Assembly (NCBI GenBank): GCA_963565915.1
Contig: OY751487.1
Span: forward strand, 3,906,001-3,970,000
Reading direction: 5' to 3'
Source: Entoloma clypeatum
Lineage: Eukaryota; Basidiomycota; Agaricomycetes; Agaricales; Entolomataceae
Length of the DNA stretch: 64,000 nucleotides
Shown here: one piece after another, positions 46,062-59,179 of the stretch
Layout: each line of letters opens with the position of its first letter
Position numbering within the stretch: the stretch's first letter is position 1
Position numbers and translations under genes: made by a program
Notes under the pieces: generated by a model
Told to the model about the DNA's origin: nothing
The model's input: only the letters and a program-made list of their open reading frames with translations
Databases searched by the model: none

Positions 46062-49000
46062 ATGCTGGCACAAAGTTCCAGAACACAAGTGCAAGCTATA
46101 TCAGCGACCCAAAGCCTCGCCGCTGTACAGACGTTATTGCGAGCTGGGTTAGGATGCATCACATATTTGAGGTAATTCACCATTCCTTTTGCTGGACACC
46201 TTCTCATTGTCCTCTAAGGGATCTTCTTCCTGAAGAAAATTTCTCGCAAAGTTAGTGTAGCTGCCGATGTCAAATCCTTCATTAACCGGCCTTATTAGGC
46301 CATCTTGTCGCCGATGAGGCGTCACTTTCCTATCAGGATTCCGACGCCAGCATCTCTTCCACAAACTGCAGGCAGAGTCGCAATGCAGCAGGCTTCAAGA
46401 TATACGTGAATATCGCTTCTCCCCAAACCACGCATGACCTAATACTTATCACGGCAGACGATGACACGCGGATATTCAGACGAAGCTGATAAGATGCTCA
46501 ATTACCTTGTGGGTCATAAAGCTGCATACTGGCCCTCCCTGCCATTTTCACTGTTCTTATAACCTCAGGAAAACGGCATCTTCGATGCCCTTAGTAAACA
46601 GTTTCTACGGAGGTTCATCTTCGCCATTTATCTTGTAAGTATCTTAACCACATGGGTGTTGATTCGGCGATATTTATACAGTTAATAGGACAATAAGGAT
46701 CCAAATAAGTGAGCGCGCATATATTTTACTTTTCGACTCTCGTGTCCACACTTCATGGTTCATAGCATCATCGAAGCATATACCTTCAACTTCCATGTAA
46801 CATCCTACCTGCTTTTCCCGACTTCTGTATTGACTGCCCCATAGTACCATACCCTGCCGGGTTCTGGGGTTACAGTACCGATCATGACTCTGGGTGACGG
46901 TTTGGAAGAGATGTCGTTGAAAGATAAAAAGGGTCATTCCGATGATCCTATATCAGCAGCAGCTCGAAGCGGAAGATCTCCGACACTTTTAGACGTCAAA
47001 AACAGCGTCAAGGTCCGTCACATTGATTTCCACGCATCTTCCCCAATGATCAACCCTCTTGCCAGTCCTTGCTGAAAAGATTGATTCATGCTACGACACA
47101 GATGGACGTATTACCTAGTATGCATTTCCGCTTGCTGTAGATAATTGCTGATGGAACACCCAGAACGTCGATATGCAACATTCAAACTGTTCTACACCGA
47201 TGAAACTCCTCCAGACTATGAGCCACCTCATTTCCAGGCGGCAGATCCAGAAAAAGACAAGTGGTATTTTATGACCCACGACTTTGACGAGATACCAGAT
47301 AAATGGAGCTTTGGCCAAGTCAACACAGGGCATCATTCGTTCGCATGCTCGTTCATTCCTCAAAGGGCATATTTTGATCCCTTCATAGTGTCAAATTGAG
47401 TGTCACTTCAATTGCGACCTTTCTTCCTTCGTCCAACCCCAACAAACACGCGACCTTCCTTGGACTCACTTCTCGTCTACCTGATTCTATGACTCTCACA
47501 CCAATACAGGAAGCAAATCTTCGTTCCCGACAGGCTGAACAGCAAAACATCGATGCCGCCGAGAGGAATGTAGCTTGGTCTGTGGAGGACCTCGACGCGG
47601 AGGGCGAAGACGACCCAGATTATGTTCGCCACCCCGATGGCTCCTACGAAAAGGTCATCAAACAGGATTTGGATCCCCCTACCATGGTACCTATTGGAGT
47701 CAGGGATAGCTCCGGGGAAATTGTTTCTCTCACTGAGACCATGACAATGGATGAAGCACATTATAATGGTGTCGCAGAGGTAATTCCTACATGTCTCGAC
47801 CAAGTGGTGCGTCGTATCAATGTAGCAACATTGCGTTGCTTATAACAATATAGATGGCCAATAAGGTTGCCGAGACATCAGACATTGAACCAACCCAGGA
47901 TATAGAAGGCTCTTCACAAAAACCTGACGAGGCTTCACAGTCGCGCGACAATTCTCCCTTATCCGACTTGGTGATGGCAGTTGATGAGATAGAAACTCTA
48001 GGTAGGTGTATCCGTTATTTGCACCTCGAGAATAGCTGCAGCTATGCCTGCTGACAGACATGGAGACGCAAATGGAGCCTATCGATTCTTTTGCCCCTAG
48101 CACTGGATCAGTAGACAAAGGAAACACTGGGACCACTGCCCGAACTTCGGAAAATAAGGAAGCAGAAGATGCGATCGATAATGGTCTTCATTGCAACTGC
48201 GAGATAGGTGTAGGAGCCTCAAGTAATTCTCCATCCTTCGTCTGTTCATCTTGACACAGATCGATGACGAATGTATCTGGTGCGAGGGTGGCTGCGGCCA
48301 GTGGTACCATGTATGGTCTGTAATTTTTTCTTCCCTCTAAAGGTGTGTTCTAATTGATCGTATGCAGGTGTATGGGGTAGCGTCATTCTACTCAACATGT
48401 TGATGTCAAACTAATCATGGGCTAGTTATCACTCAACGACAGACCCTCGTATTCCATCCAAATTTTCTTGCTTTGACTGCCGAGTCCGGGCAGATTCTAA
48501 CTGGGAGTTGATTAAAATTGATTTGTATCCGACTATGCTTTCACGATTTCAAGAACTTGCGCTCTTTAGGTTTCCTCGAACTCTCGTTGGAAATAGGCCA
48601 ATCTGAACCTTTTTTCTCAGAAGAGCCATTAAAGTTTCTGAAACACAAAAGACTGAAACGCCGGCTGATTTCGCAAAGGCACTTGGTAAGCCTAGGGCAT
48701 GTATTTCTTTGATCGCTGAATATTGGATCGGATGTGTAGGTGTTAACAACGTTGTCGCCCGCCAGCTTTTCAAAAAATTGGAAAACGAAGGTGACAGTAT
48801 TAGATGTTCGGCAACCTGTACTCATTGTTTCTTACTCAGGTTATATCGTGGAACAATTTATCGCCCTCGACGAACTCGGTTTTTCCGAAACACGTTCCCG
48901 AAGCCTCAAAAATGGACGAAAAACAAAGGGGAAACAAATGAAGACCCGCCGGAATGTACAAAAGTCGAAGTTTCGATTCAACAAACAGGTGCTTCTCAGC

Positions 49001-49360
49001 GCGGGATACTTGGACAATTTCAACCCAGATCCAAAAGTCGAGAGTCGCATCCTCGGCTTGTCCGAACTGGTTTATAGCCATAAACTCTTGTTCACTGTCC
49101 ATCATCTTACCCAGTATTCGCAGGCAATGCGCCTGAAGTCTCGGCCCAAAGCTGACATAGCGAATATTCCGATGGCTCCCGCCCTTGTAGCTCAAAATCC
49201 CTTCAGACCTGCTGACCACGAAACACAGACGCAAGAAGAAACGCAAATGTTATTACCGAACGACATCGAGTCAAAGCGCCCAAGTCCTGCATCCGACCAG
49301 AAACACCCAAATAAGAAGATCAAGATTTCTGTGACGCATGGCTTGGATCTCGCAGAATGA
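46062..49360 (+). CDS. HOP1: Meiotic HORMA-domain protein Hop1, with PHD finger
   Basis: Multi-exon gene from ATG 46062. The HORMA domain reads AISATQSLAAVQTLLRAGLG, CITYLRDLLPEENFSQ, TMTRGYSDEADKMLNYLENG, FDALSKQFLRRFIFAIYL, IIEAYTFNFHYHTLPG and RRYATFKLFYTDETPPDYEP, with the FGQVNTGHHS segment. An acidic Ser-rich linker follows. A PHD-type zinc finger then has CNCE, DDECIWCEGGCGQWYHVWCM and FSCFDC. A winged-helix-like region and a basic C terminus follow (PNKKIKIS, a likely nuclear signal). Hop1 loads on meiotic chromosome axes and steers inter-homologue recombination. The HORMA-plus-PHD build is known in fungal Hop1. Confidence 0.9.
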
Positions 49361-49855
49361 TTGCAAACTCTCTTAGTAGCGAATATCCTCCGAGTCCTCG
49401 GCCTCTCGCTTTCGGCCCTTTGCTTTATGGACTCGAACAGACAGCGTCGACGCGCTTTCATGCTTTTACTGTTCTGGTTACTAGAAGACATGACTATTCA
49501 AGCCAGCTGCTGGACGTGGAAGACCCACTTTGTCTTTACTCGTTTTGTACCTATAATATTACGTGACCTGCCCTGAAGATGTGGGATGAAAAGGCGGTTG
49601 TTAGAACGGAGTGACGGATCATCCCCTCTTGTTTTTACGACTCGTCAGGCAAAACTTGAATGGCTTGATGAACGATATCGGGAGGACCTCGCAGGAGATG
49701 AAGTAATGGTGCATGGCATAGACTACACCTCCGTATCTCCCGTCTGCTGCACACTTACGGCAGCATGGGCTCGTTAGAGGGGTGCACATGAAATAAATTC
49801 GAATTATAACTTGAGGTTCCGATTCCGGATAAAGTTATCTTTACCTCGACGAGTC
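49361..49855. other. Intergenic region, nothing recognised
   Basis: About 495 bp between HOP1 and DOA1. A 63-codon frame at 49586-49777 has no recognisable motif and no splice partners. The stretch presumably holds the HOP1 3' UTR and the DOA1 promoter. Confidence 0.5.
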
Positions 49856-52800
49856 ATGCCATACAAGTTGTCCGTCACTTTGGCAGCACACACTTCAGAC
49901 GTTTGTTATCTCATTGTGCTAGATTACAGCAAGGTTAACGGGGTACAGGTCCGCGATCTGAGCTCACCGACCAACGACCTCATCTTGTCAGCTTCCCGCG
50001 ATGCCACCGCGATCTCCTGGCAGCGGTCACAAGCGGATCTTGCTTTCGCCCCTTCGTCTGTATTCAAAACCGGTTCACATTACATCAACTCAGTCGCCTA
50101 TATACCTCCCTCACCAGAAGCACCCAAGGGTTTGTCGATGACGTTATCCTTTGCAGCGTAATTGATTGATGAGGATCCTCAAGGTTATGCTGTTACGGGT
50201 GGTCAGGACACAATCATTAACGTGTTTTCTCTTGATTCTCCCAAGGACGATCCTGATTTCTCTCTGATTGGTCACACCGCGAATGTCTGTGCTCTGGACG
50301 TGACAACCAATGGCACGATTGTATCTGGTTCATGGGATGCGTAAGCTATATCCCGTATCAGTTGTCTTTGAGATAACAATGTGTTGCTTGTAGAACAGCC
50401 AAAGTATGGAGGAATTTCGCACTGGAATATGAACTGAAGGGGCATCAACAATCGGTTTTGGCAGTCCTCGCCATCGACGAGGGACAGTTTTTGACTGGTA
50501 TGTGCCCGACAGTCCATTTTCGATTATTGACAGTGTGACACTCGACAGGATCGGCTGATAAAACTATCAAGCTCTGGCAACAACACAAGATTCTTCAGAC
50601 GTTTACAGGACATCAGGATGCTGTTCGCGGACTCGCAAGGGTTCCTCATACCGGATTTGCCTCTTGTTCCAATGACAGGTATGCGGTATGCACATGCACC
50701 TCGCAGTTGTCCAACAATCGAAATTTGCATTTAGCGAAGTGCGCGTCTGGACATTCGGGGGTGATTTGGTGTACACTCTCTCGGGCCACACATCCTTTGT
50801 TTATAGTCTATCCGTATTGTCCAGCGGTGACTTGGTATCTGCTGGCGAAGACCGCACCGTGCGCATCTGGAAAGGTGAATAGTTTTAGTGTCAAACATCA
50901 CCTGTCGAGCTGATTCATTCCAGATGGGGAATGTTCTCAGGCGATCGTTCATCCGGCAATATCTGTTTGGGCTGTATCCACGATGCCGAATGGTGACATT
51001 GTTAGCGGTTGCAGTGACGGGATTATACGCGTATTCAGTGCACGAGAAGAACGCTGGGCATCTGAAGAGGACCTGAAAGCATATGAGGATGCGATCGCAA
51101 GCCAAGCATTACCTGCACAACAAGTAGGAGATGTAAAGGCTAGCGACCTCCCGGGATTGGAAGCCCTGGATGTACCAGGTGTGACTTGAAGCCTTCATTA
51201 TATGTTGCAATGACCGACGGCCTAACAGGGAAAAAATCAGGCGATGTCAAGATGGTTAGAAATGGGTCCATCATTGAAGCCCACCAGGTAAGCTGAAGTT
51301 TATGCCCATAGGGAAAACGATCAATCATGAGTCGAACCTAGTGGGACAGCATATCATCTTCCTGGCAGAAGATTGGCGACGTTGTAGATGCCGTTGGACA
51401 AGAGAGAAAGCAGCTCTATCAAGGCAAAGAGTATGACTATGTTTTTGATGTCGATATCCAGGATGGAGTTCCTCCACTCAAGCTGCCGTATAATGTGACG
51501 GGCGAGTACCCTTTGTAATCCGTCTACTCCATTCATTGAAGGTTACGTTCATTAGACAATCCATTTTCCGCGGCACAGAAATTTTTGCAAAGCAACAACC
51601 TCCCATTGACCTACTTGGACGAAGTCGTGAAATTCATCGAGAAAAATACATCGGGCATCAATATAGGATCCGGCGGAGAAGAGTATGTCGATCCATTTAC
51701 AGGTAGTTTAAAGTATAGTTTCGTGCATGCAGCCACCTCATGGTCCTTAGGCGCCTCCAGGTACCGCAGCGCAAATACATCTGTTCCCAGTATAGGACCA
51801 GAATCAAGTTATCAAGATCCATATACCGGTGCGTCGAGATACTCCGGTAGTCCTCAATCAACACAACCCGCACTGGCTACATCCAATTATATGGATCCAT
51901 TTACTGGCGCCTCGCGATATCCAGGCACATCCCAACCAGCAACACCGCCGTCAGTGCCAAAACTTATCCCTGTGGTGTGCTCTTCTTTTTCCTCGTATCT
52001 TGGCCTCAACTAAAGATGCTCTTCAGGGCACTTTCTTCACATTTAAACAAGCTAATGTCGCCGCCATGCAAGCGAAATTACAACAATTCAACGACGCTCT
52101 TCAGCACGAGATAGTAAGTGGAATCGTTCCCCCGCCAAATCTCAGTGTTTGATGAGCTACCAGTCGACATCATCTTTAGCCATGTACCCAAAAGAGATGT
52201 CCACCATTGAAGAAACCTTCGCATATCTCTCAGAAGTGACAGCCACACCATCTAGGCGCCCAAACATATCACTGAACGCGGCGCACGTCGAGTCTATAAT
52301 TCAAGTTCTTGACAGGTGGCCATTATCACAACGCTTTCCAGGTAATAATTTCGACTTGCATTCAATGCTCAGATTCATTCAATAAACTCTCGGCAGTGAT
52401 CGATTTGAGTCGTCTTTTGACCGGATTCTGTCCAGAAGCTTTCGAGACACCTGGTCTGAGGCAGCGGTTTCTTGAAGCTTTGCTCAAAGCTTCCGAGTGG
52501 GACTCATCGTGGTCACTCCCGTTATCCAAACCCAGGGAGACCAATATTTTGCTTCTCTTCCGAACCTTGGCAAACATGTTCCAAGAGAAGACATCATTCG
52601 ATGGAGTTTGGGTAGGAAAGGTAGGTTTGGGTTCTTCTGATGGGCTTTATTCTCATGTATTTCATTCAAGGTCTTCGAGGCACTCAATGCAGTACCGTAT
52701 GTTTCCTTGAACAAGGCTCAGCGTGTCGCTTTGACCACGATATTATTCAAGTTTGTCTTCTCCTCAAAGATAACCCCACATTCCTCTAAGCGGCTTTACA

Positions 52801-53181
52801 GTGCTTCGTGTGCGAGCGTTCGTGCTCCTCTTCAAAAGCCTTTCCTCGATCAGCATGTCGCCTTGATCCTCCGAGTAAGGCTGCAGCTCATGACATGGTC
52901 GCATCGATATTGAAGGTTCACTCTAGCTATTGCAATCAGAGACCACAGATTCAGAAGCTGTATATCGTGCTCTGGTTGGACTAGGCAACATGGTACGTGT
53001 TCCTTTTGTATAATGCTCTTCTTTCATGAGATGCTGGAATAGGTTCATACGATAAAAACGCACGACACCCAATTAGGTTCTCCCGAGCGCAAACAGATTC
53101 AGGACCTGCTTCAGACATTGCCCAGATCATTCCCGGAGGACCGGTTACAGAGTGTGGCTCGAGAGATTGCTACTTTGCTGT
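49856..53181 (+). CDS. DOA1: Doa1/Ufd3/PLAA: WD40, PFU and PUL domains
   Basis: Multi-exon gene starting MPYKLSVTLAAHTSDVRDLS. Seven WD blades are recognisable, including DLILSASRDATAISW, IVSGSWDATAKVW, LTGSADKTIKLW and LVSAGEDRTVRIW. The PFU domain follows (SWQKIGDVVDAVGQERKQLY...YDYVFDVDI), then three YxDPxTG-type repeats at about 51690-51925 (YVDPFTG, YQDPYTGASRY, YMDPFTGASRY). The armadillo-like PUL domain begins at about 51975 (LIPVGTFFTFKQANVAAMQA) and ends AREIATLL. Doa1 binds ubiquitin and Cdc48/p97, acting in ubiquitin homeostasis and sorting. Confidence 0.93.
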
Positions 53182-53380
53182 GAGACCTTTAGAATTGCTG
53201 TGGTGTTGGAGTACCCTCTGCATAATAGTGGGTTATTCTTAGACTGCAGCACTGAATACAAGGTTGGCCGTAAGAGATCGATCCGGGGGAGAGAGCCTCA
53301 TATGTCAAAAATAGATCACATCAACAACCAGCTGTGATCTCTCCATGTCAAAGTGCTGCTATCATCTCGAGTTCCAGTGA

Positions 53381-54162
53381 ATGACCCTTTTAGCCCGAGT
53401 GTATCTGGTTCGGCATGGAGAGACGAATGAGAATCGGCATGGTGTCATCCAAGGCCAACTGGATACGTCGCTGAACGGCCTCGGGCTTGAACAGGCGAGA
53501 CTCGTTGGGAATGCCCTGCGATCAATACCGTTTGAATTCGCATACAGCAGCGATCTTAGTCGAGCCGTCAGCGTATGTCTGGAGTCGTTCATGTGTGTTT
53601 CTGGATGTGCTAAATTCTGCAGACTGCTGAAGAGATCCTTGTGCATCAGCCGAATGTTACGGTGCACCAGAAGCAGCAGGAACTACGCGAAAGGGTATGC
53701 TCAATGCTGCTCTGGTGTTAAATTTCAAAGGCGCCTCATTCTGAAGTCGAACAGCACATGGGAGAATCGCAAGGCAAAACGATGCGGACGAAAGGTCTCG
53801 ATAAGACGATGGAGTCGGGAGCCTTTTTCGCAGCACGTGCCGAATCTTGGTGGATGAAACACATTCTTGAGGCTACGGCGTCGCTGCCTCGGAAAAACGG
53901 ACCGTATTGTATCCTGGTGACTACGCACGGAGGGTTTATTGGAGCACTGATAAGAACGCTCATGCAAAGGAGAAAGGCAAGGTGTGCGGAAGGGGTCGTG
54001 ATGCAAAGATGCCTCAACTCATCGATAACAATCGTGGATGTGGATGTGGCGGGACAGGGGCTCATCACAAGCTTCGGCGACGTTGCGCATCTGAGAGGAC
54101 TTGGGGAAGGAACTGTGCAGAATAATGTTGACGATGACGAGGAACTTGAACGTGGCGTGTGA
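53381..54162 (+). CDS. Phosphoglycerate-mutase-family phosphatase
   Basis: Three exons (53381-53572, 53623-53694, 53731-54162) give 231 residues. The N terminus has the histidine phosphatase signature RHGETNENRHGVIQG (His12 as phospho-acceptor), then SSDLSRAVSTAEEIL and a second catalytic His in ILVTTHGGFIGALI. The short length and lack of mutase-specific loops favour a broad-specificity phosphatase over a glycolytic mutase. Substrate is unknown. Confidence 0.85.
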
Positions 54163-54231
54163 CTTGAGGGTTGCACTGCCTTTACATAAATAAATACATA
54201 CCCCCCCCCCTATGTCTCACTGGAATACTTT

Positions 54232-56334
54232 ATGTCTTCAGAAACCACTCCGCTGTTGTACAATGGGTCAAGACCTGATCGTTCTTTGGCGCACCGCTTC
54301 GCTGGCCTCATCAAGGCAGAAGGCGAGCCCTCTTGGTTCAAGTCCTTCCAATGGTTCATTTTTGGGTCCTATCTCAACGTCTTCCTCATTTTCATTCCTC
54401 TGAGCTTCGCGTCCCATCACCTGAACTGGGATGCTGCCCTCCGGTTTTCCTTTAGTTTTCTTGCTATAATACCTTTGGCTAAGGTGCCGTCTTCCCGACT
54501 CTGTTGCAACAGGCGGGCACTCATTCGTCCTTCTCCTAGCTACTCGGAGAAGCAACGGACCAAATGTCTGCAAAACTGGGCCAGACTTTGGCTGGCCTTC
54601 TGAACGCTTCTTTTGGCAATGCTGTCGAGATAATCGTTGGGATTGCCGCTCTTTTGCAAGGTCATCATAATTTTCTCCCGAATCCTATCTTTCATTTGAT
54701 GTTGGCAAACCACCATAGGTGAACTTCGCATCGTCCAGACCTCAGTAAGCGTTCGCTTGTAGAGATGTGTTGCTCTCAAATGGTAAATTTTTTCTTTTAG
54801 ATGTTGGGTTCTATCCTGTCCAATCTTCTTTTGGTCATGGGATGTTCATTCATAGCAGGCTAGTCAATTAATGTTGCAATCATCCTTCTGATGCTTCACC
54901 AGTAAAGATATTCAGCCGGTGTCAAGTACAAAGAATCAAAATTCCAAGTGACTGGTACTCAAGCGTAGGTGAAGATTCTTCTCGGGTTCCCGTACTAAAA
55001 CTCAGCTCACCAGGTCCGCCTCGGTGTGCATCTTGTTTCACCTCCTTGCTTGTTACCTTACGCCGCCATCTTAGCTCATGACTTTGACTTGCATCAGTTT
55101 GTCCTTTGACCTCCAATACTGCCTTTATCCAACTGAATTCGCTCTTGAATGAAGCACTTGTTATTCCTGCTGCGTACAATAGCACGCAAAATCAGCAAGG
55201 AGGTTGTTTGAAGCACTTGGCGCTATATCCATCGCTCATGCCACCAATATGCTGGTTTAGGTAGCACAACCCAGAATGGTTTGCTCACTATCTCAAGAGG
55301 CACTGCAGTCCTGCTGCTCGGCGTATATATAGCATACCTGTTTTTCCAGGTCGGTGCCCTTGCCGTCAGTATTATTGGAGCTCATCTTCCTTCCAGCTGA
55401 AAACCCATCCTGACCTATTTGAACCCGAGGACAATGGAGAGGAGGAAGAACCCGAAATGAGTGTTGTTGCTGCGGGAACAGGGTAAGCCCTTTTACGTTT
55501 AGATGTCTGGTTTTCAAAAAAATTGTCTGCATAGGTTACTCGCTGTCACCGTTGTGACATCGTTCTGTGCCGATTATCTGGTTGCATCGATTGAAGAAAC
55601 CGCAAACCGCTATTCCATCCCAAAGGCTTTCATTGGGTTGATTTTGTTACCCATTGTCGTATGTGGTTTACCCTTGGTTTTCACGTCACCAATGTTTTAA
55701 ACCAAAAACAGGCCAACGCGGCCGAACACGTTACCGCAATCTTCATGGCCATGAAGGATCGGATGTCAGCGTCAATCGCTATATCTGTCGGAAGCTCCAT
55801 AGTTGGTAACTTTGGGTTTTTTGATTGAAGATGTTTCTGACTTTGATTTAGCAAATTGCGGCTTTCGTTGTACCACTTCTGGTCATTGTCGGGTGGATGT
55901 TAGTTCCTTGATCTATCTAGCAGGAAACAGGACTAACTTACGCACAGTACTGGGAATGAATTGACCCTCTTCTTCGCAAACTTTGAGGTGAGTCCCTTGC
56001 GAATGGAGTCCAAAGTGTGAAATCACATTGCCGCGTTAGACGATCGTTTTTTTCGCATCTGTCCTCCTCGTCAATACTCTAATCCAGTTCGTCGCTGTTT
56101 CATGCCTCCACCCTCGTCAGATATCTGACGTTACGTTGCGTCCACAGAGATGGAAGATCCAACTACATGGAAGGAATCATGTAGGTGAGAGGTTGCGAGA
56201 CATGGATGATACTGACATCCTGTCTCATCACAGACTGGTCACTCTCTACTTCGTCATTGCACTTGCCTGTAAGTCACTTTATTGTACCTTGCCGCTCATC
56301 TCAGATGCCTTCCCTTAGTTTGGGTGTCTGGTTG
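54232..56334 (+). CDS. VCX1: Vacuolar-type Ca2+/H+ exchanger (CAX/Vcx1)
   Basis: Multi-exon membrane protein. The soluble N terminus (MSSETTPLLYNGSRPDRSLA) is followed by about eleven hydrophobic segments. Both CaCA signatures are present: LLNASFGNAVEIIVG and LLPIVANAAEHVTAIFMAM. The two halves are joined by a cytosolic acidic loop (EPEDNGEEEEPEMS). The end is AFWVSG. It should import Ca2+ into the vacuole in exchange for protons. Several short introns in the middle first look like frame damage, but GT-AG junctions restore the frame throughout. Confidence 0.92.
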
Positions 56335-56552
56335 AACATTGGATTTCCACGCATGTACTTTTTGAGTCCACCTAAACATTATACCAAAGGGTACACAATC
56401 TGGACCACTGCCCTATATGAAAGCAAAAAAAGAGAGCAAAGCTTAGATTAATTTTTGTCGGGTCTCGGAATTCGCCGGTGTCTCTTTCACACAGTATTGC
56501 CATTGTTGACGGTTATTGCTCTCGCACTTTGAAACGAACCAACGCAATCCCC

Positions 56553-58911
56553 ATGTTACGCTCGAGTTCCAACGCTGTCCGCAAGGAGGTCGAAGAAAGT
56601 GGTACAGAATCGGATCATCAAGAACAACGTTACAAACAAGTCTTTGTTGATGAGCATGGCAATCGGATATGCTTTATGATCCACAAGAGTATACGGGACC
56701 CCTTCGCGAGAGGGAAGCTCGAACGCGATATAGAGGTTTGGTCCAAAACCTTGGTCTCCACCGGTTCTAAAAGTTTGCTATAATCAGCGCCATGGAGGGG
56801 TTGTTCTCCCGGGCGACGAGGGGGTCGACACCGTGATTGTCGATGACATGAGAGTCGACCGAGAAGCTTTGCAACTCACGTATGACTGCCACCCTGAGGA
56901 ATCCAAAACGGATATTTGGGTGGAACCTATGTCATTCATTGGTAGATGCATCAGATACGGTGTGGTGGAGCACCGTTTGCGGCGAAAGGAAGGTATGGGC
57001 GGTCGCCTTATCCGGTGTGTCTCGTTTGTTTCTAGTCCTGAATTCGTTGGTTGACGAATAGGTCCAGGACTGCGTTCACCGCGAAGGACGAAGAACACCT
57101 CTGTAAATATCTTGCGATAAGGATACCCGAAAAAGCTGCCGGGGGACGCGTAGGGCTGGGTGTTTATTTGCAGATGCAGCGCATGGTAAGGGAGCTGATT
57201 TTTTTTCCAGAAGCTAATGCCTCACAAAGCGATGCAAGGCTGCAGCCAATCCGCAAACATATCCCTGGGTGAAACGTCATCCTCCTGACAGCTGGAGAGA
57301 GCGTTATAAAAACAATCAGGACCGTTTAGATGAGATCATCACCCACTACGTGGAACATCGAAGACCAACAGAGAAACAAAAATATCATCGTGACAGGAGA
57401 GTGAAGAGACAACGACCGGTACATTCGGACTCGGATTCCACGCAAGGAGATGTTGAGATTATCGATGTCACCAATGAGCTACTGGAAGCTACCAACACCA
57501 GAAAGGATACAAAATCACACCGCCGTAGACGAAGCGATAGAGATACCCGCCCAGTGAAAAGGCAACGAAGCGTTCCCTCCTTGGATTTGGACGTTGAGAC
57601 CGAAAAGGGCGTCTCGCCCCCCTACGAAAGAAGTAAAGGCAAAGAAAGGGCACTGTCCCCCGAGGTCGTTGAGGAGGATTCACAAAAACATAGGTACGCC
57701 TTAACATCAAACGCATCCGATTTTAATTCTCAGCGTCGTATAGTTCATTATTCAGCGAAGATGAGTTTGACCAACCTGGTTCTTTGGAGCCAGGATCCAT
57801 GTTTCCACACAACAGCCCTTCAGACCGAATACAAGGAGCTCTCCCTTCTAGTCCTCCTTGCCTGACTCAAACGACTCTGGTCGCAACTATCCCTCCATCA
57901 CGGCCGCAGCCCCAACCATCAATGCCGATCGGAAGCCTTCCGGAGGGGTCACTTCGCAGAGCTTCTACCCCTCCACATGTGCCCAACGCGGAACAAGTAA
58001 ATACCATTCCCCCTCCGCCAGCGGCCTCTGGATCATCTCCTCGGCATCGACCTGCTGTCATGGGGATGGCTAGGCGTCACAAAGTGCCAGACAAACAAGA
58101 ATCACTGCCAGACACGATCGAAGCTCCATATCGCAACACAAGATCTAGATCTCGGTCTATCCAACCTTCTGTTTTGCATAGTCAGAACCCTACGAGAGAA
58201 CCAAAAGGCAAGCAGAGACAAGAACGTTTGGTGACTTTGGCTTCTTCTAAGGTCCTCGAAGATGAGGCGGAAGTTGGCATCAATGACTTTTCGGCAGCTT
58301 CTCAGCGAAGAAAGAAGAAGAGGAAGGAAATTGCTTCATTGGAGCCCTTGCAGGAAATGTTGAATGAAGACGATGCTATCGCTAACTTCCGAGGAGCGCC
58401 TAGGATGGCGATTTCTGTCAGGGACAGCTTACTAGACGAGAGAGATGTTGTGGACTCCTTAGCCCCGGATTTCATAGAAGAAGGGACAACCCTCGCTCCT
58501 GATGACATTGGGCAAATTTCCGAGGTCTATTTCGACGGCGATTCCGCTCAACGGAGAGGATCCCTCGATGCGGATGACAAGCAGACAGATAATCAATTAC
58601 GCCAACCACCTGCACCCTCTTTGTCACAGCATCCGAGATCTATCCTGCATCCACTCATGGATCCACAGCAGGCTCTCCAAATATTCAACGCATCAATGCC
58701 TCATCCCACTCGCCGGCCAAGCAATGCTCCCGTCCTCCCCGTGGCACCAAGACCCTCACAAAGTCGGCTTAGTTCAGCATCGAGTGCAGAATCTTATCCG
58801 CTGACTGGAACAAGGGCGCATACAGTTAAAGAGAGCATCAAAGAAGAGGAAAAAAGTTCACCGTATCGGCCCCCGACAGGAACAAAAGCTGCTCGGTATA
58901 AACGAGTATGA
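56553..58911 (+). CDS. RAP1: RAP1-like telomere protein (BRCT plus Myb)
   Basis: Five or so exons. The N-terminal part (VFVDEHGNRICFMIHKSI...RHGGVVLPGDEGVDTVIVDD) fits a BRCT domain. After an intron, SRTAFTAKDEEHLCKYLAIR...GLGVYLQMQRM...YPWVKRHPPDSWRERYKNN matches the Rap1 Myb domain, with the WRERYK end that marks TERF2IP/Rap1. The rest is low complexity with basic clusters (KRQRPV, KRQRSV, RRKKKRKE), likely nuclear signals. It probably binds telomeres or shelterin partners. One Myb suggests recruitment by a partner protein rather than direct DNA binding as in budding yeast. Acceptors at about 57234 and 57739 were chosen by phase. Confidence 0.75.
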
Positions 58912-59179
58912 GATCATACTTTTCGATGAGATCCCAATCCCAACGGACATATCATTACCATAATGACAATATATTAATCGAATATGAACAAGGATAATGC
59001 GTTCATCATTGGATGCTGCCCGATCTGTGAGTGACTGTCGACTATTCGCGAGATGTGCCATTGGAATGGAGACATGCATATCTGCACAGTCAACCCGTCG
59101 AGATATTACTATAAGCGATGGGAAACGTACATAGAAGTGAACTAACCGATCAAGCGAAGAAGAGGAACGAACTGATGAC

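Noticed and set aside
45950..46255. Frame containing EYDMEIRDKFHPLTL across the HOP1 start region
   Set aside because: It has no homology and runs in a different frame from the clear HORMA sequence that starts at ATG 46062; the shorter frame gives AISATQSLAAVQTLLRAG.
54200..54210. C10 homopolymer before the exchanger gene
   Set aside because: A simple run in a promoter, with no sign of function, and possibly a length-uncertain sequencing site.
54840..55330. Apparent frame damage in the Ca2+/H+ exchanger
   Set aside because: Three short GT-AG introns restore a continuous conserved reading, so no pseudogene is needed.
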